From assembly GCA_002372855.1 (NCBI GenBank), contig DFIZ01000083.1:1-31483 (forward strand): 31,483 nucleotides of DNA. The letters run 5' to 3'. The stretch comes from Bacteroidales bacterium UBA3684. GTDB taxonomy: Bacteria > Bacteroidota > Bacteroidia > Bacteroidales > P3. Of this stretch, positions 7,944-14,777 are shown in pieces. The notes beneath the pieces were generated by a model. That model had not been told where the DNA came from, did not search any database, and was given only the letters and a program-made list of their open reading frames with translations. Position numbers and translations under genes: made by a program. How positions within the stretch are numbered: the first letter of the stretch is position 1; every line of letters begins with the position of its first letter.

Positions 7944-8612
7944 TTATTTGGCTTCGGCCAGGCCGATGTATTTGTCCACTTCGGTGTATTCGGTGCTGGT
8001 GGGATACTGGGTCTTCACCTGCTTGAAGAGGTCGAGGGCTTTGGCGTTGTCGACACCGAGGTAGCAGAGACCGGCTTTGACGAGGGCGGAGGGGGAGGTG
8101 AGCTCGTTCTCGTTGGTCTGGGCGGCTTTGATGTAGAGCTTGGCGGCGCCGTCGAGGTCACCCTTCTCGGCCATGGCGTCGGCCTCGGTCATGAGGGCGA
8201 TGGGTTCGGTGTAGAGGTCTTTGCCGGAGTAGGAGTTGAGCAGCTTGGCGGCCTCGTCGAATTTGCCCAGGCGGAGGCTGGAGATGCCGGCGTAGAGCTT
8301 GGCAAGCTTGCCGCTCTTGGTGGAGCCGTAGTTGTCGATGACAGCGAGGAAGCCGGGGTTCTGGCCGTCGCCTTCGAGGGCCTGCTGGTAGTCGCCGGCG
8401 TCGAAATAGTTCTCGGCATAGAAGATGGCGGCGGCAGCCTTGGCCTCGCGGGGCTGCTTGTAGAATTTGAAGTAGCAGAAGATAATCAGGGCCACGGCAA
8501 TGATGGCGCAGATGATGATGATAATCTTCTTCTGGTTCTTCTGGATGAATTCCTCGGTGCGGGTAATGACATTACCCATCTCGGTGTTTTTTTCTTCTAA
8601 TTGCTTTTCCAT
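7944..8612 (-). CDS. Inner-membrane-anchored tetratricopeptide repeat protein
   Basis: 222 residues. A charged N-terminus (1-27) is followed by one transmembrane helix at about 29-50 (KKIIIIICAIIAVALIIFCYFKFY). The C-terminal ~170 residues contain helical TPR-like pairs (KAAAAIFYAENYFDAGDYQQAL, LAKLYAGISSLRLGKFDEAAKLL, ALVKAGLCYLGVDNAKALDLF). The layout resembles YfgM-like ancillary proteins, whose TPR domain sits in the periplasm and contacts clients or chaperones; that role is an inference here. Own -7 box at 8657-8664 on this strand. Confidence 0.8.
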   Translation of the reverse strand: MEKQLEEKNTEMGNVITRTEEFIQKNQKKIIIIICAIIAVALIIFCYFKFYKQPREAKAAAAIFYAENYFDAGDYQQALEGDGQNPGFLAVIDNYGSTKSGKLAKLYAGISSLRLGKFDEAAKLLNSYSGKDLYTEPIALMTEADAMAEKGDLDGAAKLYIKAAQTNENELTSPSALVKAGLCYLGVDNAKALDLFKQVKTQYPTSTEYTEVDKYIGLAEAK

Positions 8613-8656
8613 TATGTGTTACTTTTTTATGTTTCTTTTTCGTGAAATTCGGAATG

Positions 8657-8664
8657 CAAAAGTA
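8657..8664 (-). promoter_or_regulatory. -7 promoter element for the TPR gene
   Basis: The minus-strand TACTTTTG matches TAnnTTTG and lies ~45 nt upstream of the start. A good -33 TTTG at the right spacing is not obvious. Confidence 0.4.
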
Positions 8665-8822
8665 CAAATTTTTTATGAATTGAAGAAGGAAAGTTGAAAG
8701 TTGCGTTCCCAAATGCCTGTGGGTTTAAAAAAGATGTAAAAAATATGATTTGATATTCAGGTAGTTGTGTTTGTTTAGTTAAAAAAAGTGAAAAAAAATT
8801 TTTTTTGTAAATATATTTTACA

Positions 8823-8830
8823 TATCTTTG
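8823..8830 (+). promoter_or_regulatory. -7 promoter element for the DHOD-like operon
   Basis: TATCTTTG matches TAnnTTTG. The nearest upstream TTTG (8804-8807) gives a spacing of only 15 nt, so the -33 assignment is uncertain. The ATG is ~70 nt downstream. The remaining gap 8613-8903 is A/T-rich with no gene. Confidence 0.5.
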
Positions 8831-8903
8831 CAAGTTGAAATTTGTGAGAGTGAATGGATAGAAATAAAGTATTTTTAATAGAAAATAAATAGAGTAATAT
8901 ACT

Positions 8904-9887
8904 ATGGACACTAGCACAAAATACCTCGGATTGGACCTGAAGAGCCCTATCATTGTCGGTAGTTGCGGACTGACCGCCGATGTCGACAAGATGGTTGAAA
9001 TGGAGAAGGCCGGCGCCGGCGCCGTTGTCCTCAAATCGGTCTTTGAGGAACAGATTATATACGATATCAAGCGCAACACCCACGTTGTGGCTCCCACCGA
9101 CAACTACGGCGACAGCTACGAGTATATCGCCGCCCATGTGGCCGACGACTCGCTGAGCAAACATTTCCAGATGATCCGCGACGCCAAGAAGCGTCTCACC
9201 ATCCCCGTCATCGGCAGCATCAACTGCTTCTCCTACGAGAACTGGCTCACCTATGCCATCAAGTTCCAGGAGGCCGGCTGCGATGCTCTGGAGCTCAACA
9301 TGGCCATCCTGCCCTACGAGACCTCCCTCTCCGCCGACGATGTCGAGCGTACCTTCTCGCAGATTATCAACACCCTGCGCAAGTCCATCAGCATCCCCGT
9401 GAGCATCAAGGTGGGCACCTATTTCACCGACATGGCCAAGCAGATGCAGCAGCTCAGCTGGATGGGAATCCAGGGCGTGACGATGTTCAACAAAAGTGTC
9501 CAGGTGGACATCGACATTGAGAAAGAGACTCTCCAGAACGCCTCCTATCTCTCCAACCCCGAGGACCTCTACAACACCCTCCGTTGGGTGGCCATCCTGA
9601 GCAAGAAGATGCGTTGCGACATCTCCGCCTCGACGGGTGTCTACACCGCCGACGATGTGGTGAAGATGCTCCTCGCCGGCGCCACCACCGTCCAGGTGGT
9701 CAGCAGCCTCTACAAGAACGGCATCGGCACCATCGCCCAGCTCAACCAGGGCCTCAACGCCTGGATGGAGAAAAAGGGCTACAACAGCCTGAGCCAGTTC
9801 CGCGGCAAACTGGCTGTGCAGCCCAACGACAAGGCCTCCGTGGCTATGCGTACCCAGTTCATGAAATATTTTGCAGAAATAGTTTGA
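8904..9887 (+). CDS. Dihydroorotate dehydrogenase-like flavoprotein
   Basis: 327 residues with TIM-barrel features of the DHODH/PreA group: LGLDLKSPIIVGSCGLT at the start, PVIGSINC near 105, VSIKVGTYFTD and the phosphate-binding GATTVQVVSSLYKNG near 255-270. However, where class 1 DHODHs have the catalytic ELN-x-SCPN motif, this protein reads ELNMAILP (130-137). The catalytic Cys and the following Asn are absent. This is the known 'dihydroorotate dehydrogenase-like' family, and I would not assign pyrD. It starts a probable operon with the four-helix-bundle gene, kdsA and the exonuclease gene. Confidence 0.85.
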   Translation: MDTSTKYLGLDLKSPIIVGSCGLTADVDKMVEMEKAGAGAVVLKSVFEEQIIYDIKRNTHVVAPTDNYGDSYEYIAAHVADDSLSKHFQMIRDAKKRLTIPVIGSINCFSYENWLTYAIKFQEAGCDALELNMAILPYETSLSADDVERTFSQIINTLRKSISIPVSIKVGTYFTDMAKQMQQLSWMGIQGVTMFNKSVQVDIDIEKETLQNASYLSNPEDLYNTLRWVAILSKKMRCDISASTGVYTADDVVKMLLAGATTVQVVSSLYKNGIGTIAQLNQGLNAWMEKKGYNSLSQFRGKLAVQPNDKASVAMRTQFMKYFAEIV

Positions 9888-9932
9888 GTATAGATATTTA
9901 ACATTTTTCATTAAACCTAAATTACAAGCATT

Positions 9933-10385
9933 ATGGAGCAACAAGAAGAAAGAACCGTCAGCTTTTTCCGTTTCGAGGATTTGCGCGTCTACGCCAAGGC
10001 CACTGACTACGCCACATGGGTGTCCACCCAGGTGGGAGCTCCCCGTACCGAAAGCGAAAAGAACCTCACTGCCTCGTTCTGCCACTCCGCCTACGACATC
10101 GCCCTCAATATCGCCGAGGGTTCCAGCCGCAGCAAGAGCCAGTTCGACCACTACCTGAAGATCGCCAAGACCGCCATCCGCGAATGCGTTGTCTACACTG
10201 AGGTGGCACACAACCTGGGCCTCATGAACGATGAGCAGCACAACCAGTCGCGCGAGTATCTCATGGAGCTCACCCGTATGCTCGGTGCCCTCATCATCTC
10301 GCTTCAGCGTTCGTCCGAGCGTCGCCACGAGCAGTCCGACGACGAGTCGTCCGACCCCTACGCCAACGAAGAGATGTCTTATTAA
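9933..10385 (+). CDS. Four-helix-bundle protein (S23 rRNA intervening-sequence protein family)
   Basis: 150 residues. The signature of the family is clear: FFRFEDLRVYAKATDY at the start, then ASFCHSAYDIALNIAEGSSRSKSQFDHYLKIA, and a last helix with LMELTRMLGALIISLQ. These small cytoplasmic proteins are named after proteins encoded in 23S rRNA intervening sequences and often occur as single chromosomal genes. Their role is not established. The tail (about 128-150) is Ser/Asp/Glu-rich and probably disordered. The gene sits 45 bp after the DHOD-like gene and 9 bp before kdsA. Confidence 0.88.
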   Translation: MEQQEERTVSFFRFEDLRVYAKATDYATWVSTQVGAPRTESEKNLTASFCHSAYDIALNIAEGSSRSKSQFDHYLKIAKTAIRECVVYTEVAHNLGLMNDEQHNQSREYLMELTRMLGALIISLQRSSERRHEQSDDESSDPYANEEMSY

Positions 10386-10394
10386 TACATATTT

Positions 10395-11213
10395 ATGTAT
10401 CCAGACTTACCATTATTAACCCATCAAGCGACCGGCAATTTCTTCCTAATTGCCGGTCCTTGTGTGATAGAGGACCACGAAAACCCCTTCCAGGTGTGCG
10501 AACGCCTCCTGGCCATCACCTCGCGACTGCAGATCCCCTTCGCCTTCAAAGCCAGCTACCGCAAGGCCAACCGCTCCAGCGTCAGCTCCTTCACTGGCAT
10601 CGGCGACCGCGAGGGCCTCGAAATCCTGCGCACCATCCGCGAGCGCTACAATGTCCCCGTGGTGACCGACATCCACAGCGAAGCCGAGGCCGCAATGGCT
10701 GCCGAGTATGTCGACGTGCTGCAGATTCCCGCTTTCCTCTGCCGCCAGACCGACCTCCTGCATGCCGCCGCCCGTACGGGCCGCTGCGTCAACGTCAAGA
10801 AGGGCCAGTTCCTCTCTCCCGAGGCCATGAAGCAGGTCTCCGACAAGATGCGCGCCTTCGGCTGCGAGAACTTCATGCTCACCGAGCGCGGCACCACCTT
10901 CGGCTACCAGGACCTGGTGGTCGACTTCCGCGGCGTGCCCACCATGCAGCAGAACCGTGTGCCGGTGGTGGTGGACATCACCCACTCGCTGCAGCAACCC
11001 AACCAGAGCGCTGGCGTCACCGGCGGACGCCCCGACATGATTGAGACCATGGGCCGCGCCGCCATCGCCGTGGGGGCCGACGGCATCTTCATGGAAACCC
11101 ATCCCGACCCCAGCCGCGCCAAGAGCGACGGCGCCAACATGCTCCGCCTCGACCTCGCCGAGCCCCTGCTCGAGCACCTCGTGGCCATCAGAAAAACAAT
11201 CATGAACCTATAA
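10395..11213 (+). CDS. kdsA: 3-deoxy-8-phosphooctulonate (KDO-8-P) synthase
   Basis: 272 residues. The enzyme condenses phosphoenolpyruvate with arabinose-5-phosphate to KDO-8-phosphate for the lipid A core in the cytoplasm. Matches: FLIAGPCVIE, FKASYRKANRSS, PVVTDIHS, DVLQIPAFLCRQTDLL, VNVKKGQFLSP, LTERGTTFGYQDLVVDFR, VVVDITHSLQQP, GIFMETHPDP and AKSDGANML. Cys23 in AGPC places it in the metal-dependent class (the metal-independent E. coli type has Asn there). The ATG at 10395 lies 9 bp after the preceding stop, which suggests cotranscription. Confidence 0.96.
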   Translation: MYPDLPLLTHQATGNFFLIAGPCVIEDHENPFQVCERLLAITSRLQIPFAFKASYRKANRSSVSSFTGIGDREGLEILRTIRERYNVPVVTDIHSEAEAAMAAEYVDVLQIPAFLCRQTDLLHAAARTGRCVNVKKGQFLSPEAMKQVSDKMRAFGCENFMLTERGTTFGYQDLVVDFRGVPTMQQNRVPVVVDITHSLQQPNQSAGVTGGRPDMIETMGRAAIAVGADGIFMETHPDPSRAKSDGANMLRLDLAEPLLEHLVAIRKTIMNL

Positions 11214-11253
11214 TATATATAGTATCTTATAGTAACTATAGTCACTATAATCA
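11209..11253. repeat. 9-bp tandem repeat in operon spacer
   Basis: Five units with period 9: CTATAATAT, ATATAGTAT, CTTATAGTA, ACTATAGTC, ACTATAATC. The array begins at the kdsA stop codon and fills most of the 73-bp gap to the exonuclease gene. It is the same family as the array at 6352-6405. Confidence 0.8.
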
Positions 11254-11286
11254 TCTCTAAACTAAAAAAGAAACCCCAAAACAACT

Positions 11287-12147
11287 ATGGAACTCAACCT
11301 TACCAAACCCATCATCTTCTTCGACCTCGAAACCACCGGTGTGCAGGTAGGCTCCGACCATATCGTCGAAATCTGCCTCCACAAGGTGATGCCCGACAAC
11401 AGCACCGACACCCGCGTGGAGCGCGTGCGCCCTGTCGATGCCAACGGCAACACCGTCCACATCCCCGAGCAGACCACTGCCGTCCACGGCATCACCGACG
11501 ACGATGTCAAAGATAAACCCACCTTCAAGGAACTGGCCCCCAGCCTGATGGAGTACATCGGCGACGCCGACCTCGCGGGCTACAACAGCAACAAATTCGA
11601 TGTTCCCCTGCTCGTCGAGGAGTTCCTCCGTGCCGGCTTCGACTTCGACCTTTCCTGCCGCCGTCTGGTCGATGTGCAGAACATTTTCCACCAAATGGAA
11701 CAGCGCACCCTCATCGCTGCCTACAAGTTCTACTGCCAGAAGGACCTCGAGAACGCCCATTCCGCCGCCGCCGACACCATCGCCACCTACGAGGTGCTCA
11801 AAGCCCAGCTGGATCGCTACCAGGGCGTCGACTACAAGGACCGCTCCGGCCACGTCTCCCAGCCTGTCGTCAACGATATCGCCGCCCTCAGCCGCTTCAC
11901 CGCCAACAGCCAGTGGGCCGACCTCGTGGGCCACATCGGCTACGACGCCCAGCACCGCGAGGTGTTCAACTTCGGCAAGCACAAGGGCAAAACGGTCGAG
12001 CAGATCTTCGAGCAGGAACCTTCTTACTACGACTGGATGATGAAGTCCGACTTCCCCCTCTCCACCAAAAAGCTCATCACCCAGATTTGGGACCGTCGCA
12101 AACAGAAAAAAATCGACGCCCTGAAATCCCATTTCGGCTCCAAATAA
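11287..12147 (+). CDS. DEDDh 3'-5' exonuclease (DnaQ/ExoX-like)
   Basis: 286 residues. The N-terminal exonuclease domain has all acidic residues of the DEDDh class: FFDLETTG (Asp13, Glu15), GYNSNKFDVPLL (Asp105) and ENAHSAAADT (His158, Asp163). A second, C-terminal module (about 215-270, FNFGKHKGKTVEQIFEQEPSYYDWMM) is the small domain found at the end of ExoX-like and other exonucleases. The likely action is two-metal removal of nucleotides from DNA 3' ends in repair or proofreading. Which polymerase or pathway it serves is unknown. It is the last gene of the kdsA group and is followed by a hairpin terminator. Confidence 0.9.
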   Translation: MELNLTKPIIFFDLETTGVQVGSDHIVEICLHKVMPDNSTDTRVERVRPVDANGNTVHIPEQTTAVHGITDDDVKDKPTFKELAPSLMEYIGDADLAGYNSNKFDVPLLVEEFLRAGFDFDLSCRRLVDVQNIFHQMEQRTLIAAYKFYCQKDLENAHSAAADTIATYEVLKAQLDRYQGVDYKDRSGHVSQPVVNDIAALSRFTANSQWADLVGHIGYDAQHREVFNFGKHKGKTVEQIFEQEPSYYDWMMKSDFPLSTKKLITQIWDRRKQKKIDALKSHFGSK

Positions 12148-12189
12148 CGCCTTCGGAACCCGGATTGGGAATCAACGCGTTACAAGCAT

Positions 12190-12224
12190 AAAACGGCACT
12201 TAACCCATTGGTTGAGTGCCGTTT
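12190..12224 (+). terminator. Terminator hairpin after the exonuclease gene
   Basis: AAACGGCACT pairs perfectly with AGTGCCGTTT. Inside, AACC pairs with GGTT around a CATT loop. Only a modest T-tail (GTTTCTGCGTTT) follows. Confidence 0.7.
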
Positions 12225-12279
12225 CTGCGTTTAGTGAATATTTTCGGTGTCTGTAACAGGCACATAATCAGTATCATCT

Positions 12280-12376
12280 CCCTACCAACTCCCTACCAAC
12301 TCCCTACCAACTCCCACCCAACTCCTACCATGGTGGGAGATGGTAGGGTGTTGGCAGGTAGATGGTGGGGTCAGAA
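12280..12376. repeat. 11-bp tandem repeat with inverted partner (second copy)
   Basis: Three exact CCCTACCAACT units and one CCCACCCAACT (12280-12323) are followed by inverted-sense TGGTGGGAGATGGTAGGG and then TGTTGG. The unit is the same as at 4908. The array abuts the 3' end of the barrel gene on the minus strand and could be transcribed as a hairpin. Confidence 0.85.
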
Positions 12377-13615
12377 GTGGAGGGCGAAGCCTATCTGGTG
12401 CAGCCCTTTTGCGCCGGCGGAGGGACGGTAGGTGGGCAGGAGGTCGACGAAGACCTCCCATGTGATGCCGCCGGAGACGACGTCGCCCCTAACGGAGGCC
12501 AGACAGGTGTTGCTCAATCCCAGGCGCAGTTGGAAACGGCTGTGTAGGTTGGCCTTTTTAGAATAATTTGTGCCGCTGCTGAATCTATCTATTTGATCGG
12601 CGAAGCTGAGCATTGGTGTGAGGTGAAGGTCGAGGTGGTTGGAGAATACTCGGACCTTTCTGTTCTTTGGACGGTACTGCAGTTTGAGAGGCAGGGCGAG
12701 ATATGTTTGACCGATGAAGGTTATCGGGTGGTCGACGGTGTTGTTGGGGTTGAAGACGAGGCGGTCGTCGTCGAACAACACGTCGTAGGACAACTTTTGG
12801 AAATTGAACCCTATGCCGAATTGGGCTTCGAAGCGCCAGCGGTTGGGCATGGGTATTTCGAGCCAGCGCCCCAATATGTTGAATGATGCCATCATGGAGG
12901 TGGAGTAGGGCGTGCTTTCGCTGCTCATCAATCCGGCAACGCCGATCTTACCGTCGATGATGACGGTGTTGAGGTACCAGTTGATGTCGTTCCACCAATG
13001 ATGAGGCACCACCGCCAGGCTGTCGGCCTGCAGGCGTTGCACCTTGACCCGTTCCCGATGGCGTTCGTCGACGAAGAACTGGCGGCAGCGCAGGGTGCCT
13101 ATCTCCATCCAGGAGCCCTCGTCGCGGCATTCCACGCCGAGGTCGCCGTCGGCTTCAAGGTAGTCGATTTCCAGCCGGGAGTTGCGTCCGGCCACCATGA
13201 CCGCGGCGGCGCGGGGGCCCTGGCTGCGCAGCTGCATGTGGAGGGTGTCCAGGTGCACGTGGCCCGTGGCCATGACGACTTCCAGCGGTTCGGGGTAGCG
13301 CACTTCGACCGTTGTGCCGGGAGGCATGGTGCGGTTGGTGAGGATGTGGAGTTTGTCGCCCTCGAGAGCGACGACGGTGGGTTCCTTGCCCTCGGCGAAG
13401 TAGTAGGGGCAGGGGGTGACCACGGCGACGCGCGTCGAGTCCTCGCCGGGGGTGTGGACGAGGCGGAGGGTCCAGCCCTCGACCACTGTCAGTTGGCGTA
13501 TGGCCACGGGGAAGGCCTGCTCGATGACGTAGAGGTCGTCCTGGGCACTTGCAAAATTGAAAAATGAGAATTGAAAAATGAAGAACAGGATTGTGGAAAA
13601 GAGGGTCTTTTTCAT
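12371..13615 (-). CDS. Adhesin-like outer-membrane beta-barrel protein, module A
   Basis: 414 residues. The signal peptide ends near FASAQ; its hydrophobic core (FIFQFSFFNF) is encoded by heptad repeats. Residues ~25-210 are a beta-rich 'head' resembling the DUF2807/head-GIN type (ordered short strands, values such as GHVHLDTLHMQL). Residues ~215-414 look like an 8-10-strand outer-membrane barrel ending HQIGFALHF. It is homologous to the module B barrel (14778-16061): DLYxIEQxF, TPCxxxFxEGxEPT and (W/V)xxxxDLLPxxRxSA recur in both. It starts 4 bp after the membrane-protein gene, so it is the third gene of a sigma-led operon. It is probably the surface sensor or target of that system; ligand unknown. 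Confidence 0.72.
   Translation of the reverse strand: MKKTLFSTILFFIFQFSFFNFASAQDDLYVIEQAFPVAIRQLTVVEGWTLRLVHTPGEDSTRVAVVTPCPYYFAEGKEPTVVALEGDKLHILTNRTMPPGTTVEVRYPEPLEVVMATGHVHLDTLHMQLRSQGPRAAAVMVAGRNSRLEIDYLEADGDLGVECRDEGSWMEIGTLRCRQFFVDERHRERVKVQRLQADSLAVVPHHWWNDINWYLNTVIIDGKIGVAGLMSSESTPYSTSMMASFNILGRWLEIPMPNRWRFEAQFGIGFNFQKLSYDVLFDDDRLVFNPNNTVDHPITFIGQTYLALPLKLQYRPKNRKVRVFSNHLDLHLTPMLSFADQIDRFSSGTNYSKKANLHSRFQLRLGLSNTCLASVRGDVVSGGITWEVFVDLLPTYRPSAGAKGLHQIGFALHF
13553..13580. repeat. Heptad repeat encoding a signal-peptide core
   Basis: Four heptads AAAATTG, AAAAATG, AGAATTG, AAAAATG lie within the signal-peptide codons (residues ~12-21) of the module A barrel. Confidence 0.8.
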
Positions 13616-13619
13616 GGCG

Positions 13620-14159
13620 CTATTTTTTTAGGGGAATGACGATGTTGGAGGTGAAGTTGACGCTGTCGGGAATGTCGAGGTAGTGTGCAATGAGGGGCGA
13701 CACCTTCGGGCGTTCCGGCTGCCGTGCCGTTTCGGCCAGGAGGGTGCTGCGGCGGCGATGGATGCGGGGGGCGGCAGGGGCAGGGGGGATAGGCTCTATA
13801 GTTTCTATAATCTTTATAGTATCTATAGTTCCTATAGTATCTATAGTTCCTATAGGTTTTATATTTTCTATAGTTCCTCTATTTTCAATAGCTTCTATCG
13901 TTTCTATCGTTTCTATCGCCTCTATTGTATCTATCGCTTCTATAACCTCCCCGGCCTCTGCCACAAGCACCGGCTCCTTCTCTTCGCTGCGAAGCAAAGG
14001 TGTCAGCCCCAGCAGGCCAATCATCACGGCGGCGGCGATGGTCCAGCCCAGCCAGCGGCGGTGGCCTGTGGTGGCGGCGGCGATGGCCTTCTGCTGGCGT
14101 TGGTTCTCCTCCTGCCAGCGTTTGGCGTCGAACAGTTGTTGCAATTCTTTATCTTCCAT
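13620..14159 (-). CDS. Single-pass membrane protein with I-[ED]-x repeat tether, probable sigma regulator (module A)
   Basis: 179 residues. A short cytoplasmic N-terminus (MEDKELQQLFDAKR) is followed by one TM helix at ~36-56, then PVLVAEAGE. After this comes a three-residue repeat (IEA/IDT/IET/IEN...) over ~71-124, a PRIHRRRST block at 131-139 and a C-terminal tail. The position between an ECF sigma gene and a barrel gene, 20 bp after the sigma stop, suggests an anti-sigma factor. There is no zinc-binding HxxxCxxC motif and no cysteine, so it is not a classical ZAS protein. The module B homologue shares the N-terminus, TM, AEAGExIEAIDTIEAIE and RIHRR blocks but differs in repeat length. The anti-sigma role is inferred from context. 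Confidence 0.65.
   Translation of the reverse strand: MEDKELQQLFDAKRWQEENQRQQKAIAAATTGHRRWLGWTIAAAVMIGLLGLTPLLRSEEKEPVLVAEAGEVIEAIDTIEAIETIETIEAIENRGTIENIKPIGTIDTIGTIDTIKIIETIEPIPPAPAAPRIHRRRSTLLAETARQPERPKVSPLIAHYLDIPDSVNFTSNIVIPLKK
13796..13948. repeat. 9-bp coding minisatellite (17 units), module A
   Basis: Seventeen consecutive units with period 9, consensus CTATAGTTT/CTATCGCTT. They encode the I-[ED]-x repeat of the membrane protein on the minus strand. Period 9 preserves the reading frame whatever the copy number. Confidence 0.92.
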
Positions 14160-14167
14160 GGGGAATC

Positions 14168-14202
14168 AGTTTTTAGTTTTTAGTGTTTAGTGTTTAGTTT
14201 TT
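14168..14202. repeat. Heptad repeat across the end of the module A sigma gene
   Basis: Five units (AGTTTTT x2, AGTGTTT x2, AGTTTTT) cover the sigma stop codon (14180-14182), its last six to seven codons and part of the 20-bp spacer to the membrane-protein gene. Confidence 0.8.
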
Positions 14203-14668
14203 TTAGTGTGCTTATGGCGCGCGAGAGGGTGGTGTAGACGTTGGCACTGCTCATGTTCAGCTCCCGCTGCATCTCTTCGTGGCTCAGTTGTTGGATGTAT
14301 TTCAGGTGGATGGCCCTGCGCTGCACCTCGGGCAGGCGCTCCATGAGGCGGTCCAGCGTGGCGGCGCGTTCCTCCAGCAGCTCGGCCTCGCGGCGGGCGT
14401 CGTCGTCGCTCGTCTCGGCCAGGCTGTCCAGCGGTTCGGTGGGGTGCCGCTGGCGGAGCAGGTCGATGCAGTGGTTCTTCAGGGTCTGCACGGCGAAGGC
14501 TTCGGGTGCCACATGGCGTGCCAGCTTGCGGCGTTGCTCCCACAGGCGTGCGTAGGTCTCCTGCACGGCGTCCGCGGCCTCCTCCTTGTCGCCCAGCAGC
14601 CGCTCGGCCACCATGCGCATGGTGGGCTGCAGGGGCAGGAGGGTGTCGAGAAATCGGCGTTGGGTCAT
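14180..14668 (-). CDS. ECF-family RNA polymerase sigma factor, module A
   Basis: 162 residues, typical for ECF sigma factors. Region 2 is visible at ~10-70 (DKEEAADAVQETYARLWEQRRKL, FAVQTLKNHCIDLLR). Region 4 is at ~105-158 (LPEVQRRAIHLKYIQQLSHEEMQRELNMSSANVYTTLSRAISTLKK). It directs RNA polymerase to its own promoter class. It leads the operon sigma - membrane protein - barrel and is paralogous to the module B sigma (16754-17242). Its upstream region shares with module B an ECF-like promoter, which suggests autoregulation. The last seven residues (KLNTKH region) are encoded by a heptad repeat. The ATG at 14668 is preferred because the family alignment starts there. Confidence 0.9.
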   Translation of the reverse strand: MTQRRFLDTLLPLQPTMRMVAERLLGDKEEAADAVQETYARLWEQRRKLARHVAPEAFAVQTLKNHCIDLLRQRHPTEPLDSLAETSDDDARREAELLEERAATLDRLMERLPEVQRRAIHLKYIQQLSHEEMQRELNMSSANVYTTLSRAISTLKKLNTKH

Positions 14669-14696
14669 GGGCGGGCGGTTTGTTTACAACTATATA

Positions 14697-14727
14697 ACGT
14701 AAAAAGGCGTAAAATCTTACAAAAAAA
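14697..14727 (-). promoter_or_regulatory. ECF-type promoter of module A
   Basis: On the minus strand, TTTTTTTGTAAGATTT is followed after 11 nt by ACGT. The same arrangement stands in front of the module B sigma gene. A GTAA-containing -35 and a CGT-containing -10 at ECF spacing fit autoregulation. The predicted leader is ~25 nt. Confidence 0.6.
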
Positions 14728-14760
14728 ATGGGCATCTCGTAAAAAAGATGCCCGTTTTTT
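14721..14760. terminator. Bidirectional-looking terminator between modules B and A
   Basis: GGGCATCT (14730-14737) pairs with AGATGCCC (14746-14753). A-runs on the left and T-runs on the right give a U-tract in both directions. On the minus strand it ends the module B operon, and its U-tract doubles as the T-run of the module A promoter. Confidence 0.8.
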
Positions 14761-14777
14761 GCGTCGTGGAGGGTTGT

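Noticed and set aside
8904..9887. Assigning pyrD because pyrC is in the window
   Set aside because: The catalytic Cys loop is missing and pyrC is in a different operon.
8775..10328. 517-residue open frame on the minus strand
   Set aside because: Crosses the promoter region and two well-supported plus-strand genes; H/G/V-rich antisense artefact.
13796..13948. CRISPR array
   Set aside because: Nine-bp units without spacers, in frame inside a gene. This is a minisatellite. The other arrays likewise lack spacers of CRISPR length.
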